The notes under the pieces: generated by a model | The model's input: only the letters and a program-made list of their open reading frames with translations | Told to the model about the DNA's origin: nothing | The model's database searches: none | Shown here: piece after piece, positions 8,412-16,542 of the stretch | How the letters are laid out: the number at the start of each line of letters is the position of its first letter | Numbering within the stretch: the stretch's first letter is position 1 | Made by a program: the position numbers and the translations under genes | Assembly: GCA_023442465.1 (NCBI GenBank) | Contig: JAEZZQ010000007.1 | Coordinates: 62,001 to 126,000, forward strand | DNA length: 64,000 nt | Direction of reading: 5' to 3' | DNA from: Bacillota bacterium | GTDB taxonomy: Bacteria > Bacillota > Clostridia > Lachnospirales > Lachnospiraceae

Positions 8412-9875
8412 TTACAATGAATTCCATAAGTTAACTGTTGCATAGCTGCGCCATGGATGCCATGTCTGTGCTAAAGTCAGTATTTCTTTCGATGCAAATG
8501 GTGCAAGTGCCTTCTTTACACCGTAATCGGTATCCAGGAAAACATCAGGCCATCCCATAGCCCGCATGGCAATATATTGTGCCGTCCATGCTCCAATTCC
8601 CGGAATATCCATTAATATCTTCATTTCCCGCTCCGGTCGGGAACACAGATCGACAGCTATCTTTTTTTGTACAAATACGCGGGACAGTTCCAATATTGTC
8701 TTGGCACGAGCCGACGTAATACCCAGTGGGCCCAAGTGATTCTCAATGGCGCCTTCCAGCGTGATCATGCGCTCAGGCGTGGGAAAAACAAGGGTCAGCC
8801 CTTCTATACCTGTTTGAAGGGGCTCGCCGTACGCCTCTGCTAGTCTGGCCGCCAATGTCCCTGCCGCCTTAACGGTAATCTGCTGTCCCAACACCGCACG
8901 CACAGCCATTTCATAAGGCTCAAAGCATCCCGGAACTCTTGTCCCGGGGACAAAAAGACCGGGCCGAATGTCATTCATGGAGGAAAGAACTTCACTTACC
9001 GCTTCCGGATCACAATATAAATCGAACAGACACCGGATTCTGGCCAGTATCTGAGGCAATACGGAACGCAGGGCAGAGGATATCGTAACATTCAATACGT
9101 TTTGGGCGGGCTTATTCGTTACCCGTATCCAGCCGCGTACCTCCTTCGACTCTCCCGATACCAAGCGTACCGTACGCATGTATGATTCTTCATCTACCAC
9201 TTCCACGCCGGAAATCGCGCGTCGGGCCAGAAATTTCAAAATAAGGCTCCACTGATAAGAGGGACGGTAGCCCAGCGCTAATGTCACATCAGTCTGTTGC
9301 CTTTCTTCCCCGGGAGTCAGCTTTCGTAATGCGGTAGGGGACATTCTGTACTGCTTTTTAAATAAATCATTGAAACGCCTTAAGCTTCCAAACCCGGATG
9401 CCATTGCAATATCCAATATCGAAAGGTTTGTATCGGTCAGCAGACTTTTTGCAAGAAGCAGCCTGCACGTTTGCAAATATTGCACCGGGGATACATGATA
9501 TTCTTCCGTAAAGGCCCGCCGTAAATGGCGGCTTGTACATCCAAGCCTTTCCGCAAACTCTTCAAGACTCTGTCCGGTTCCGCAATTTTCTTCCAGTAAT
9601 CTTGCCGCGCTGTTTACAAGAGATGCCGTAGCATCTATATGCGACGTGCCGGGGGCAAGCTCCGGTCTGCATAAAAGACAAGGGCGATAGCCCGCCTGCT
9701 CTGCTTCTGCCGCTGTCGAATAAAAGGTACAGTTTTCTTCTTTTGGCAGCTTCGCACGGCATACCGGCCTACAGTAAATTCCGGTCGAAGACACTCCTAC
9801 AAAAAAGCGCCCGTCAAAGCGACTGTCCTTAGATTTAAAAGCAGCATACCATGCTTTATCCTTACCTTCCAACAT
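8412..9875 (-). CDS. Ada-type sensor/AraC regulator fused to AlkA-like 3-methyladenine DNA glycosylase
   Basis: The 487-residue protein has three parts. Residues 1-75 are the Ada zinc domain with the four cysteines in YCRPVC (35, 39) and CLLC (66, 69); Cys35 is the expected methyl acceptor from DNA phosphotriesters. Residues about 85-185 are an AraC-type helix-turn-helix (ASGFGSLRRFNDLFKKQY). Residues about 195-487 are an AlkA domain with the helix-hairpin-helix IPGIGAWTAQYIAMRA and a catalytic Asp in VFLDTDYG. It should sense methylation damage, activate its own operon, and excise alkylated bases. The O6-methylguanine function that E. coli Ada carries is supplied by the adjacent ogt. The region looks GC-richer than its neighbours. 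Confidence 0.9.
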   Translation of the reverse strand: MLEGKDKAWYAAFKSKDSRFDGRFFVGVSSTGIYCRPVCRAKLPKEENCTFYSTAAEAEQAGYRPCLLCRPELAPGTSHIDATASLVNSAARLLEENCGTGQSLEEFAERLGCTSRHLRRAFTEEYHVSPVQYLQTCRLLLAKSLLTDTNLSILDIAMASGFGSLRRFNDLFKKQYRMSPTALRKLTPGEERQQTDVTLALGYRPSYQWSLILKFLARRAISGVEVVDEESYMRTVRLVSGESKEVRGWIRVTNKPAQNVLNVTISSALRSVLPQILARIRCLFDLYCDPEAVSEVLSSMNDIRPGLFVPGTRVPGCFEPYEMAVRAVLGQQITVKAAGTLAARLAEAYGEPLQTGIEGLTLVFPTPERMITLEGAIENHLGPLGITSARAKTILELSRVFVQKKIAVDLCSRPEREMKILMDIPGIGAWTAQYIAMRAMGWPDVFLDTDYGVKKALAPFASKEILTLAQTWHPWRSYATVNLWNSL

Positions 9876-9978
9876 AACGGCATCCTCCCTTTTTTCTTAT
9901 TGTAACACAGATTTAGAATTAATCTCGCCATTTTCGGACATGTATTTCTATTTAAGTCATATTATATTAATTTTTTTC

Positions 9979-10026
9979 TTGACTAATAGTCAGCACTGAG
10001 TATAATTATATTCAGTACTGACTATT
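9979..10026 (+). promoter_or_regulatory. PadR promoter with overlapping palindromic operator
   Basis: A TTGACT -35 (9979-9984) and TATAAT -10 (10001-10006) are 16 bp apart. A perfect inverted repeat (AATAGTCAG.ACTGA at 9985-9999, TCAGT.CTGACTATT at 10012-10026) embraces the -10. Binding there would block the promoter, so the PadR protein probably represses itself and the methyltransferase. Confidence 0.8.
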
Positions 10027-10044
10027 CAGAAAGGAAGTGATTGT

Positions 10045-10605
10045 ATGATTCCATTATATATTCTTGGCTTGCTCCTGCGATTCGGCCCTCAGCACGGATA
10101 CCAGATTAAAAAGCTGATGGAAGAACAGCTTGAAGACTTTACTCAGATCAAACTGCCCACTGTATATTACCATCTTGAAAAAATGGAGGCTGCAAAGCTG
10201 CTTACTGCCACTCGCGATAAGCAGGGGGCACGTCCGGAAAAAACCGTATATCAGGTAAGCGATACCGGAGTTGATAAATTCAGGGAATTACTCGTGCAAA
10301 CTTTACAGATTGAGTACCGCCCTACTTTCGATATCGACGGCACTTTTTATTTTTCGGATTCTTTGGGCAGCGATGCTTTGCTGGACAGTCTCAGCAAGCA
10401 TATTACAAGCCTTAAAAAGACGCTTGACGGACTGGAAGCTCACCGCAAAGCAACAGTAGAACATATTCCAAAGGACTATCAGACCTCTGCTAACATTATT
10501 TTTGAACATCATATTCTGCACTATCGAGCAGAACTCACTTGGGCCGAACAATCATGGAACACCTTAAAGGAGGTAGAAGAACATGGTAAAAAACAGAGTT
10601 ATTGA
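10045..10605 (+). CDS. PadR family transcriptional regulator
   Basis: The 186-residue protein has the PadR winged helix (ILGLLLRFGPQHGYQIKKLME, then TVYYHLEKMEAAKLL) and a longer helical C-terminal part used for dimerisation. AAGGAAGTGATTGT precedes the ATG. It overlaps the next gene by 23 nt, whose ribosome site (AAGGAGG) lies inside this gene, so the two are translated from one message. The palindrome over the promoter fits self-repression. The inducing ligand is unknown. Confidence 0.9.
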   Translation: MIPLYILGLLLRFGPQHGYQIKKLMEEQLEDFTQIKLPTVYYHLEKMEAAKLLTATRDKQGARPEKTVYQVSDTGVDKFRELLVQTLQIEYRPTFDIDGTFYFSDSLGSDALLDSLSKHITSLKKTLDGLEAHRKATVEHIPKDYQTSANIIFEHHILHYRAELTWAEQSWNTLKEVEEHGKKQSY

Positions 10606-11233
10606 AACAAATGAGGGTATTCAGAATGAAATCACTGTGGAAACTTTTGATGTATTTGCCCGTAATATGCGAGACAAGGGTTGGAACGGCATAGACGGTA
10701 TGATTGCTTCCGGCATTAAAGGCGGAGATGTATTGGAGGTCGGACCCGGTCCCGGCTATGTGGGACTGGAGTTGGCTGCAAAGCTTCATCCGGCTTCTCT
10801 TACCGGCTGCGAAATCAGTCCTGCCATGCTTCGCTTTGCTGAGAAAAATGCTGCTGAATACGGAATCCCCGCCCGGTATGTTCTGGGAAACTGTATGAAT
10901 ATGCCGTTTGAAGATGAAAGCTTTGACACGGTTATCTCCAACGGCTCCCTGCATGAATGGGAAAATCCCATCCGTGCCTTTGATGAAATTTTTCGTGTAC
11001 TCCGTGCGGGGGGCCGGTATTGCATCACCGATCTGCGCCGTGATGTGCATCCCCTAAAGAGGGCGATGGTGTATTTTTCCACCCATCCCAAGGAAATGCG
11101 CCCCGGCTTGATCACCTCACTAAATGCTGCTTATACTACTTTTGAAATTACTGAACTTCTGCGCCATTCCAGCTTGCACAACGCAACGGTGACCAGCGAT
11201 TTCTTCGGGCTTTGTATTGCCGGTCAAAAGTGA
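10583..11233 (+). CDS. class I SAM-dependent methyltransferase
   Basis: The 216-residue enzyme has motif I VLEVGPGPGYVGLELA, an acidic loop after strand 2 (TGCEISPAML), motif II NMPFEDESFDTVISNGSLHEW and motif III ELAGG-like RVLRAGGRYCITDLR. This is the UbiE/Methyltransf_11 type acting on small molecules. It is co-expressed with the PadR regulator through a 23-nt overlap, so its substrate may be the compound that PadR responds to, such as a toxic aromatic or an antibiotic; that is inference. Confidence 0.87.
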   Translation: MVKNRVIETNEGIQNEITVETFDVFARNMRDKGWNGIDGMIASGIKGGDVLEVGPGPGYVGLELAAKLHPASLTGCEISPAMLRFAEKNAAEYGIPARYVLGNCMNMPFEDESFDTVISNGSLHEWENPIRAFDEIFRVLRAGGRYCITDLRRDVHPLKRAMVYFSTHPKEMRPGLITSLNAAYTTFEITELLRHSSLHNATVTSDFFGLCIAGQK

Positions 11234-11320
11234 GATTATTCCTTTACCCGTGCTTTCCTGTCATTTTTGCCTCCTAATGAGCCAAGCAGACATGCTTGCA
11301 TGTCTATTTGACTCACAAAT

Positions 11321-12289
11321 TCAACGTTGAAAGTGCTTTTCTTTCAACCTTATGCTCCTGATTATCGGTAATGTGATGTTCGTGCCCCTGCCGCCAATCA
11401 GGAGCATTCCTATGATAATAAGAAAGCCGCCTGCCCACTGCCTCCAATCGGCATTTTCACCCAACAATACGGCTGACAGCAGCATGGAGGTAAACGGCAT
11501 CATGCCGGAAAAGGCTGCTGCCGTAAACGCTCCGCAGCACTTTATTCCTGCATACCAGCAGATAAACGCCAGAGCCGTCACAAATATGCCATACCAGAAA
11601 AGCGCCGTCCATTCCAGAAGGCCAATTGCCGCAAGTCTCTTGATCGGGTGTTCAAACGCTGCAGGAATCAGACATAGTACCAATGCAATTGCCGTTACGA
11701 TCGTAGTCTGTGAAACAGGATTTGATGGCATTGCGGTTTCCTCTGAATCCCTTAATGCAGAAATACGTGACAGTGTGTTAAAAACAGATTCACATGCTGC
11801 TGCGCAAAGCACAAGCATATTTCCCCCCATATGTTCCAAATCTAACCCGCTCCCCGGTGTCAGAACGCCTTGAATGACCAAAATACCTATCACCGTACAA
11901 AGAATTCCGAAAACCTTTCTGCTGCCGGCTGGTTCCCTTAATATGGCAATTGCGAGTATTGCTGTTATGGCAGGTGCCGCACCTGTAAGTATGCCCGCTT
12001 CTCCGGCACTGGTATTGTGAAGTCCGCTCAGTAAAAACATACGGAACAGAAATATACCGCATAAAGCCTGAAGCATTAAAAAACCAAAATCGCGGAATGT
12101 CATTTGTGAAAGACACCGGATAAGCTGTCTGCCGCATAACAGAACCAAAAATACCAGTGCCAAAAACAAACTAACTGCCGTAATCGTGAAGTTTCCAAGC
12201 TTTCCGGTAACAAATCTGGCTGAAACAACACTGGTTCCGGCCAGTGAAAAAGCACATAGCAAGTATAATTTCCCTTTTAATCGATTCAT
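11321..12289 (-). CDS. EamA/DMT family transporter
   Basis: The ~322-residue protein has ten hydrophobic segments arranged as two EamA repeats (LCAFSLAGTSVVSARFV..., ILTGAAPAITAILAIAILREP..., AFSGMMPFTSMLLSAVLLGE). It is a drug/metabolite-type exporter or importer in the cell membrane. I chose the ATG at 12289, after GGAG, because the longer open frame upstream would run through the divergent promoter region. It is transcribed away from the MocR-type regulator, which commonly controls such a neighbour; a vitamin B6 or amino-acid link is therefore possible but not shown. Confidence 0.85.
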   Translation of the reverse strand: MNRLKGKLYLLCAFSLAGTSVVSARFVTGKLGNFTITAVSLFLALVFLVLLCGRQLIRCLSQMTFRDFGFLMLQALCGIFLFRMFLLSGLHNTSAGEAGILTGAAPAITAILAIAILREPAGSRKVFGILCTVIGILVIQGVLTPGSGLDLEHMGGNMLVLCAAACESVFNTLSRISALRDSEETAMPSNPVSQTTIVTAIALVLCLIPAAFEHPIKRLAAIGLLEWTALFWYGIFVTALAFICWYAGIKCCGAFTAAAFSGMMPFTSMLLSAVLLGENADWRQWAGGFLIIIGMLLIGGRGTNITLPIIRSIRLKEKHFQR

Positions 12290-12306
12290 TCTGCTCTCCA
12301 AATCCA

Positions 12307-12394
12307 TTGCATTATTATTACACAATGGTATAATTTTACTTGAACCACTGGCTCTTTCAAAGCGCCAGTACAACGCAATGTTTATAGAGCCAGT
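12307..12394 (+). promoter_or_regulatory. MocR promoter and ACTGG/CCAGT operator half-sites
   Basis: TTGCAT (12307-12312) and TATAAT (12329-12334) are spaced 16 bp and point towards the MocR gene. ACTGGCTCT (12347-12355) and its inverted partner AGAGCCAGT (12386-12394) flank a third half-site CCAGT at 12365. This arrangement is typical of MocR regulators that bind spaced repeats. Confidence 0.6.
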
Positions 12395-12404
12395 TGGAGA
12401 CATT

Positions 12405-13829
12405 ATGTTAGGAATCGAATTAAATCGAGAAAGTGAATTACAACTATGGCGCCAAGTCTATCAGGCTATGAAAGAATTGATGGTATCAGGGCAGCTAAGG
12501 GCGGGAGAAGTGGTTCCGTCCACACGGGAATTGGCAAAAGAACTGAACGTTTCCCGCAATACAGTTTGCGGGGCCTATGATTTGCTCATTTCGGAAGGCT
12601 ACCTGATCAGCAGTCAAGGCGCTTTTACGAGAGTTGCTGACGGCCTGTGCATGGAATCGGCCGAGCCGGTAATCTCTCCAAAAATAAAAAAACAGCCGGC
12701 CCGGCCGATTGCGGTAAGCTTTCGGACGGGCAGACCGGATTTAAGCCAGTTTCCCAGGTTCCTTTGGCAGCAGCTCCTTCATAAAGCTTCCGGGGAGCTT
12801 TCTCTTGAGACCTTTGGTTATACGGGCCCCCATGGATTACCTGAACTCCGGGAAGAAATTGCTGCATGGCTGTTTCGAAGCCGCGGGCTCAAGGTCGTGC
12901 CGGATAATATCTTTATTACCGCAGGTGCAACGCAAGGTCTGCATATTATCGCTGATATCCTGTGCAAAGACAGCAAAAATATTTTGATGGAAGATCCTTG
13001 TCATCTTGGAATGCTGGGTACCTTCATAAACAAAGGCTGTAATATTATTCCCATACCGGTTGATGCAAAGGGGATGCAGACAGATTATTTGTCAAATTGC
13101 AAAAGTATAGGCCCTATCTATGTTACACCGTCTCACCAGTTCCCTTTGGGTGGAATTCTCCCTGCCTCGCGCCGTACTGAACTGATTCGCTTTGCCAGGG
13201 AAAACAATCTTTATATTATCGAGGATGATTATGACAGTGAATTCCGGTATAGCGGAGAATCTGTTGCTCCTATGTATACCATGGACCCGCAGCATGTCAT
13301 TTATGTCGGCACCTTCAGCAAAACGGTTTTTCCGGCCTTGCGAATCGGTTATGTCATTTTACCTTATCAGCTCCATGCACGCTGGCATGACCTGCGCACT
13401 CATACCGATGTACAGAACCCGCCTTTCGAACAAGCCGCTCTGGCTGAATTCCTAAGGTCGAGAAAGCTTGACAGGCATATCCAGAGGATGCGCAAAATTT
13501 ACGGTTATCGCCGGAAGCTGCTGCTGGAATCGCTGACGGAAGCCTTTGGAAACGAATGGACTGCTTATGGCGATTGTGCCGGACTGCATGTCGCTATTGA
13601 TTTCCCGGGGATGAAGTTTGATGACACCTTTCAAAGCAGCTGTCTGCAAAAGGGGCTATACGTTACTCCGGTAGAAAATCATTGTATAGAAAAAGGGCGG
13701 CATCAAAACATGCTGCTGATTGGATATGGTCATCTGGAACCCGATCAAATCAAAAGAGGCGTTGAACTGTTGTCCGGTATTATGAAAGATATTTCTTTCT
13801 GTGCTTGCGATATTACCAAATACTTTTGA
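12405..13829 (+). CDS. MocR/PdxR-type GntR family regulator with aminotransferase domain
   Basis: The 474-residue protein has an N-terminal GntR winged helix (QVYQAMKELMVSGQLRAGEVVPSTRELA, NVSRNTVCGAYDLL) and a fold-type I aminotransferase-like effector domain with IIEDDYDSEFRY and the PLP lysine in GTFSKTVFPALRIGY (Lys306). It should be a PLP-dependent transcription factor. I chose the ATG at 12405 after GGAGA; an in-frame extension to 12186 would overlap the divergent gene and is not family-like. The divergent DMT transporter is the likely target. Confidence 0.88.
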   Translation: MLGIELNRESELQLWRQVYQAMKELMVSGQLRAGEVVPSTRELAKELNVSRNTVCGAYDLLISEGYLISSQGAFTRVADGLCMESAEPVISPKIKKQPARPIAVSFRTGRPDLSQFPRFLWQQLLHKASGELSLETFGYTGPHGLPELREEIAAWLFRSRGLKVVPDNIFITAGATQGLHIIADILCKDSKNILMEDPCHLGMLGTFINKGCNIIPIPVDAKGMQTDYLSNCKSIGPIYVTPSHQFPLGGILPASRRTELIRFARENNLYIIEDDYDSEFRYSGESVAPMYTMDPQHVIYVGTFSKTVFPALRIGYVILPYQLHARWHDLRTHTDVQNPPFEQAALAEFLRSRKLDRHIQRMRKIYGYRRKLLLESLTEAFGNEWTAYGDCAGLHVAIDFPGMKFDDTFQSSCLQKGLYVTPVENHCIEKGRHQNMLLIGYGHLEPDQIKRGVELLSGIMKDISFCACDITKYF

Positions 13830-13839
13830 TATCAGTAAA

Positions 13840-14190
13840 CTAATAATTCGGCTCCCTATTCATATCCCTGAACAGATGATGAAAGATAACGATGATGACA
13901 GCGGCAATCAATGAATTAAGAAATCCACCCATGCTGATATCTGCCACAAAATGATCTGCAATCATAATCGTCCAGGCATTAACAATAAAACTGAATAATC
14001 CTAAGGTCAGCAGGTTGGCCGGCAAAGTAATCAATAGCAGAATCGGCTTTAGTATAAGGTTTATTACCAGCAGTACCAATCCCATAATAAGAAGTGCCGG
14101 GGTACTGCTGATATGAATCGTGTGTATTACAAATGACAGCAGATATATCGTTAAAATGATAGATATATATTTTATGAGCAGTTTCGTCAT
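13840..14190 (-). CDS. phage holin family/YvlD-like membrane protein
   Basis: The ~116-residue protein has four hydrophobic segments with the YvlD pattern (LLVINLILKPILLLITLPANLLTLGLFSFIVNA). Despite the Pfam name it is a chromosomal membrane protein, not a phage lysis gene. I chose the ATG at 14190, preceded by GGAGGTAAAA. It ends a four-gene minus-strand operon with two SHOCT/DUF4097-like genes and a DUF2089 gene, like the B. subtilis yvlABCD envelope-stress cluster. Confidence 0.8.
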   Translation of the reverse strand: MTKLLIKYISIILTIYLLSFVIHTIHISSTPALLIMGLVLLVINLILKPILLLITLPANLLTLGLFSFIVNAWTIMIADHFVADISMGGFLNSLIAAVIIVIFHHLFRDMNREPNY

Positions 14191-14212
14191 TTTTACCTCC
14201 AACAAACATGTT

Positions 14213-14527
14213 TTACCTGATTTTTATTAGTACCTTTACTTTGTCAGTTGATACATCGACAACATTATAAGGTTCATCCTCGTTTAAAGAATCCAGCACT
14301 TTCATGACTACGGCAGTGAGTGCTTTCATTGAATAGATGTTGATTCGTGAGGATGAATTCGAATCACGCGCTTTCGGTACAAAAAAACATGCGACGGTCA
14401 GTAAGTCCAGAAAACTGTCAAATAATTCTTGAAAGATATACAAGGGCATTGGAACAGAAATATTTATGAACCTTCTGTCCTCAATCTGAAGCTTAATCCA
14501 TAATAAGCGAAAACACTTAATCGACAT
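14213..14527 (-). CDS. hypothetical protein, distant paralogue of the SHOCT-like neighbour
   Basis: This 104-residue protein has no signal peptide or clear membrane helix. Its ending (NEDEPYNVVDVSTDKVKVLIKIR) parallels the ending of the gene upstream (DDPDIVDVEVWDESHNAMVKVRVYV), as does the SVPMPLYIF / NVPIRLLTT segment, so the two look like diverged copies. It overlaps that gene by 11 nt and precedes the YvlD-like gene, so it is part of the operon. Function unknown. Confidence 0.65.
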   Translation of the reverse strand: MSIKCFRLLWIKLQIEDRRFINISVPMPLYIFQELFDSFLDLLTVACFFVPKARDSNSSSRINIYSMKALTAVVMKVLDSLNEDEPYNVVDVSTDKVKVLIKIR

Positions 14528-14957
14528 ATACTCTTACCTTTACCATCGCATTATGGCTTTCATCCCATACCTCCACGTCAACGATATCCGGGTCATCCAA
14601 GGTACCGTTTATGACCTCTTCGATTATTTTCGCAAAATCGATGCTGGAAATATCGATTCCTTTCGCCTCCATCTCTCTTCTGGCATCCGCAGGAACCATA
14701 TTCGTCATCTTGTCAGCGATCTCACTGATCGTGGTAAGCAGACGTATCGGAACATTCACATTCACATTGACGGAATTGTTGTCCGACGTAACCTTAACCT
14801 TAAGGAACTTATAGTTGCGTCTCGTCGTTACAGTTTCAATCTGCGGAACTATTTCTGCTTCCTTCGTCTCATTCAGAGCCTCCAAAAGTTCCATACCTTC
14901 GGCAGCGGTAATCTGCCCTTTTTCTATCATTTCTAATATTTTTTGTTGTTCGCTCAT
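14517..14957 (-). CDS. SHOCT-like/YvlB-type protein
   Basis: The 146-residue soluble protein starts with a short helical SHOCT-like domain (QQKILEMIEKGQITAAEGMELLEAL) followed by a beta-rich part with the repeat-like NNSVNVNVNVPIRLL. Similar N-terminal domains occur on YvlB. AGGAGG precedes the ATG. It is the second gene of the DUF2089 operon; its role is unknown but the cluster type is linked to envelope stress in bacilli. Confidence 0.75.
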   Translation of the reverse strand: MSEQQKILEMIEKGQITAAEGMELLEALNETKEAEIVPQIETVTTRRNYKFLKVKVTSDNNSVNVNVNVPIRLLTTISEIADKMTNMVPADARREMEAKGIDISSIDFAKIIEEVINGTLDDPDIVDVEVWDESHNAMVKVRVYVD

Positions 14958-14976
14958 AGACGGAACCTCCTTTTAA

Positions 14977-15378
14977 TTATAGATTTTTAATTCGTTCTGC
15001 TGCATCTTTCGGAGAAATCTCACCATTTGATAATTGGTCAAGAATCTCATTCCTGGCGGTTGTTTTGTCTTCATTTTCCTTGATCAGCTCTTTTGATGAC
15101 ACTTCATATCCAAGGCCTCTTATGACCGTATCCAGTTTACCGCGGACCGTGGGATAGGATATCCCCAGTTCTTTCTCAACGTCCTTGATATTACCGCGAC
15201 ATTTTATGAATATCTTCACAAAATCAAGGTCTTCTTCCGGAAGACGGCAGAATTCACAAGGCTGGAAATCACCTTCAATAGCGGTGGAACACTTGGGACA
15301 GCCGAGCTTGATTATAGAAAGCTTTTCACCACATACGGGACATTTACCCGGAGCTTTGTATTTCATTGTTTTCACCAT
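14977..15378 (-). CDS. DUF2089 domain protein (zinc ribbon plus HTH-like)
   Basis: The 133-residue protein begins with a zinc-ribbon-like cluster (CPVCGEKL, LGCPKCST, PCEFCRLP) and continues with a helix-turn-helix-like stretch (FIKCRGNIKDVEKELGISYPTVRGKLDTVIRGLGY). That makes it a likely DNA-binding regulator of its operon. The C terminus (EILDQLSNGEISPKDAAERIKNL) repeats the SHOCT-like motif of the next gene. The start is either ATG 15378 or ATG 15366; the second has better spacing from GGTGA. It heads a four-gene minus-strand operon. Confidence 0.83.
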   Translation of the reverse strand: MVKTMKYKAPGKCPVCGEKLSIIKLGCPKCSTAIEGDFQPCEFCRLPEEDLDFVKIFIKCRGNIKDVEKELGISYPTVRGKLDTVIRGLGYEVSSKELIKENEDKTTARNEILDQLSNGEISPKDAAERIKNL

Positions 15379-15399
15379 CCTTTCGCACTATTTGAGTTA

Positions 15400-15536
15400 A
15401 GATTCAGCCTTCCATACCCCGAAGTCAAAATTGCGTCTCTATGCAATCTTGCGAAGGCTGCCAGCGCCAAAATGCAGTTGTATCGCATTTTGTGCACACA
15501 CATGTTGCAGTTTAGACAAAGGCTGAACTGTGACCT
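15400..15536. repeat. MITE-like dispersed repeat, copy B
   Basis: A ~130-bp element bounded by ATTCAGCCTT and AAGGCTGAAC. Inside are palindromic blocks (AAAATTGCGTCTCTATGCAAT; CAAAATGC...GCATTTTG). It aligns along its whole length with the reverse complement of 63850-63990. There is no coding sequence. Confidence 0.75.
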
Positions 15537-15779
15537 ATTTGATTATAATATACATCCGCGCATTAAATATGTCAATATATGAATTAATATTATTAATATA
15601 TTTATAAACATAATTAATATTATCATTAAATATATTTATCTGCTTAATCAATAATATTAATCATTTAGGAAGATGTGATTACTTTTTAGGTTAATTCATT
15701 GGCAAACCAAAACATACTTCACCCACTCCTGTCACCTGAGCGTTTCTCAGTACAGCTTTTATTCTGTACACAGATGCAC

Positions 15780-15910
15780 ATTGTTTGCCTGGAACAAAAG
15801 TGTGCTTCACGCACTCTCGCAGCCAAGCACTTCGGCAGCACAGTTTTGTTCCGCACGTAGCTGCGCCTTGTTTACCCGCAGGGCAACAAGAGTGTTTTCC
15901 ACTCGTGTTT
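15780..15910. repeat. structured intergenic element with long inverted arms
   Basis: GGAACAAAA (about 15791) pairs with TTTTGTTCC (about 15843), enclosing further short inverted blocks rich in GTGC and GCAC. No open frame is convincing. The rest of 15537-15780 is AT-rich sequence with repeated TTAATATTA words and no gene. Confidence 0.45.
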
Positions 15911-15920
15911 ATATCATAAT

Positions 15921-15962
15921 AGAAAAATCCTCCACATACCGTTCCCGGGCCGTGGAGGATTT
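15921..15962 (-). terminator. terminator after the YehS gene
   Basis: AAATCCTCCACGG and its complement form a strong stem; the minus strand then runs into TTTTTCT. It directly follows the stop of the gene at 15966. Confidence 0.75.
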
Positions 15963-15965
15963 ACA

Positions 15966-16490
15966 TTATTTATTTCTATATCTAATTGCCAACCCTTTCA
16001 GAAATTTTCTTACATACCGATCGCCGCACTCTTTATAATTACGCTGTCCTTCCCTGCGCAATACTGCACTCAGTTCACTGTTTGACAGATTGACTCCGGC
16101 ATCCTTTAATATCTCAAGCATATCCTCACCGGTAAGAGCCAGTGCTATTTTTACTTTCTTCAGAAAGACATTATTTACGGCTTTATTATCTTTGATCATA
16201 AAAGCTTGTTTCTCGGACTGACCCGGTTTTGCTTCTTGCTTTCCTCTTTTGAAAATGATCAAACCATTTAAGAAAGACTCAAACATATAGTTATTACATT
16301 TCTTCATATCATCGTCAGAGGTAAGTTCCGCCTCCTGATCAATATTACCATTATTTTCAGGCTTCACTAACATTCTTTGCAGTTCTTCTTTTGTTACCGT
16401 GATTCCGCCCAGCTTAAAAATTTCCATCATATCTGTATCCTTGATATCCAAAGCATATCTTAATCTTATCAATATATCATTGTTATTCAT
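15966..16490 (-). CDS. DUF1456 family protein, YehS-like
   Basis: The 174-residue protein contains two copies of the ~65-residue DUF1456 repeat (NNDILIRLRYALDIKDTDMMEIFKLGG... and NNVFLKKVKIALALTGEDMLEILKDAG...), each with a mostly helical fold, as in E. coli YehS. No enzymatic motif is visible. AAGGAGTGATTGT precedes the ATG. The helicase gene upstream ends 52 bp away on the same strand, but this gene has its own terminator. Function unknown. Confidence 0.85.
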   Translation of the reverse strand: MNNNDILIRLRYALDIKDTDMMEIFKLGGITVTKEELQRMLVKPENNGNIDQEAELTSDDDMKKCNNYMFESFLNGLIIFKRGKQEAKPGQSEKQAFMIKDNKAVNNVFLKKVKIALALTGEDMLEILKDAGVNLSNSELSAVLRREGQRNYKECGDRYVRKFLKGLAIRYRNK

Positions 16491-16542
16491 ACAATCACTC
16501 CTTACAAGTTATATTTTCAAATATCCGGTAATCATGGTACCA

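Noticed and set aside
10535..11115. Minus-strand frames opposite the methyltransferase
   Set aside because: Shadows of a well-supported PadR/methyltransferase pair.
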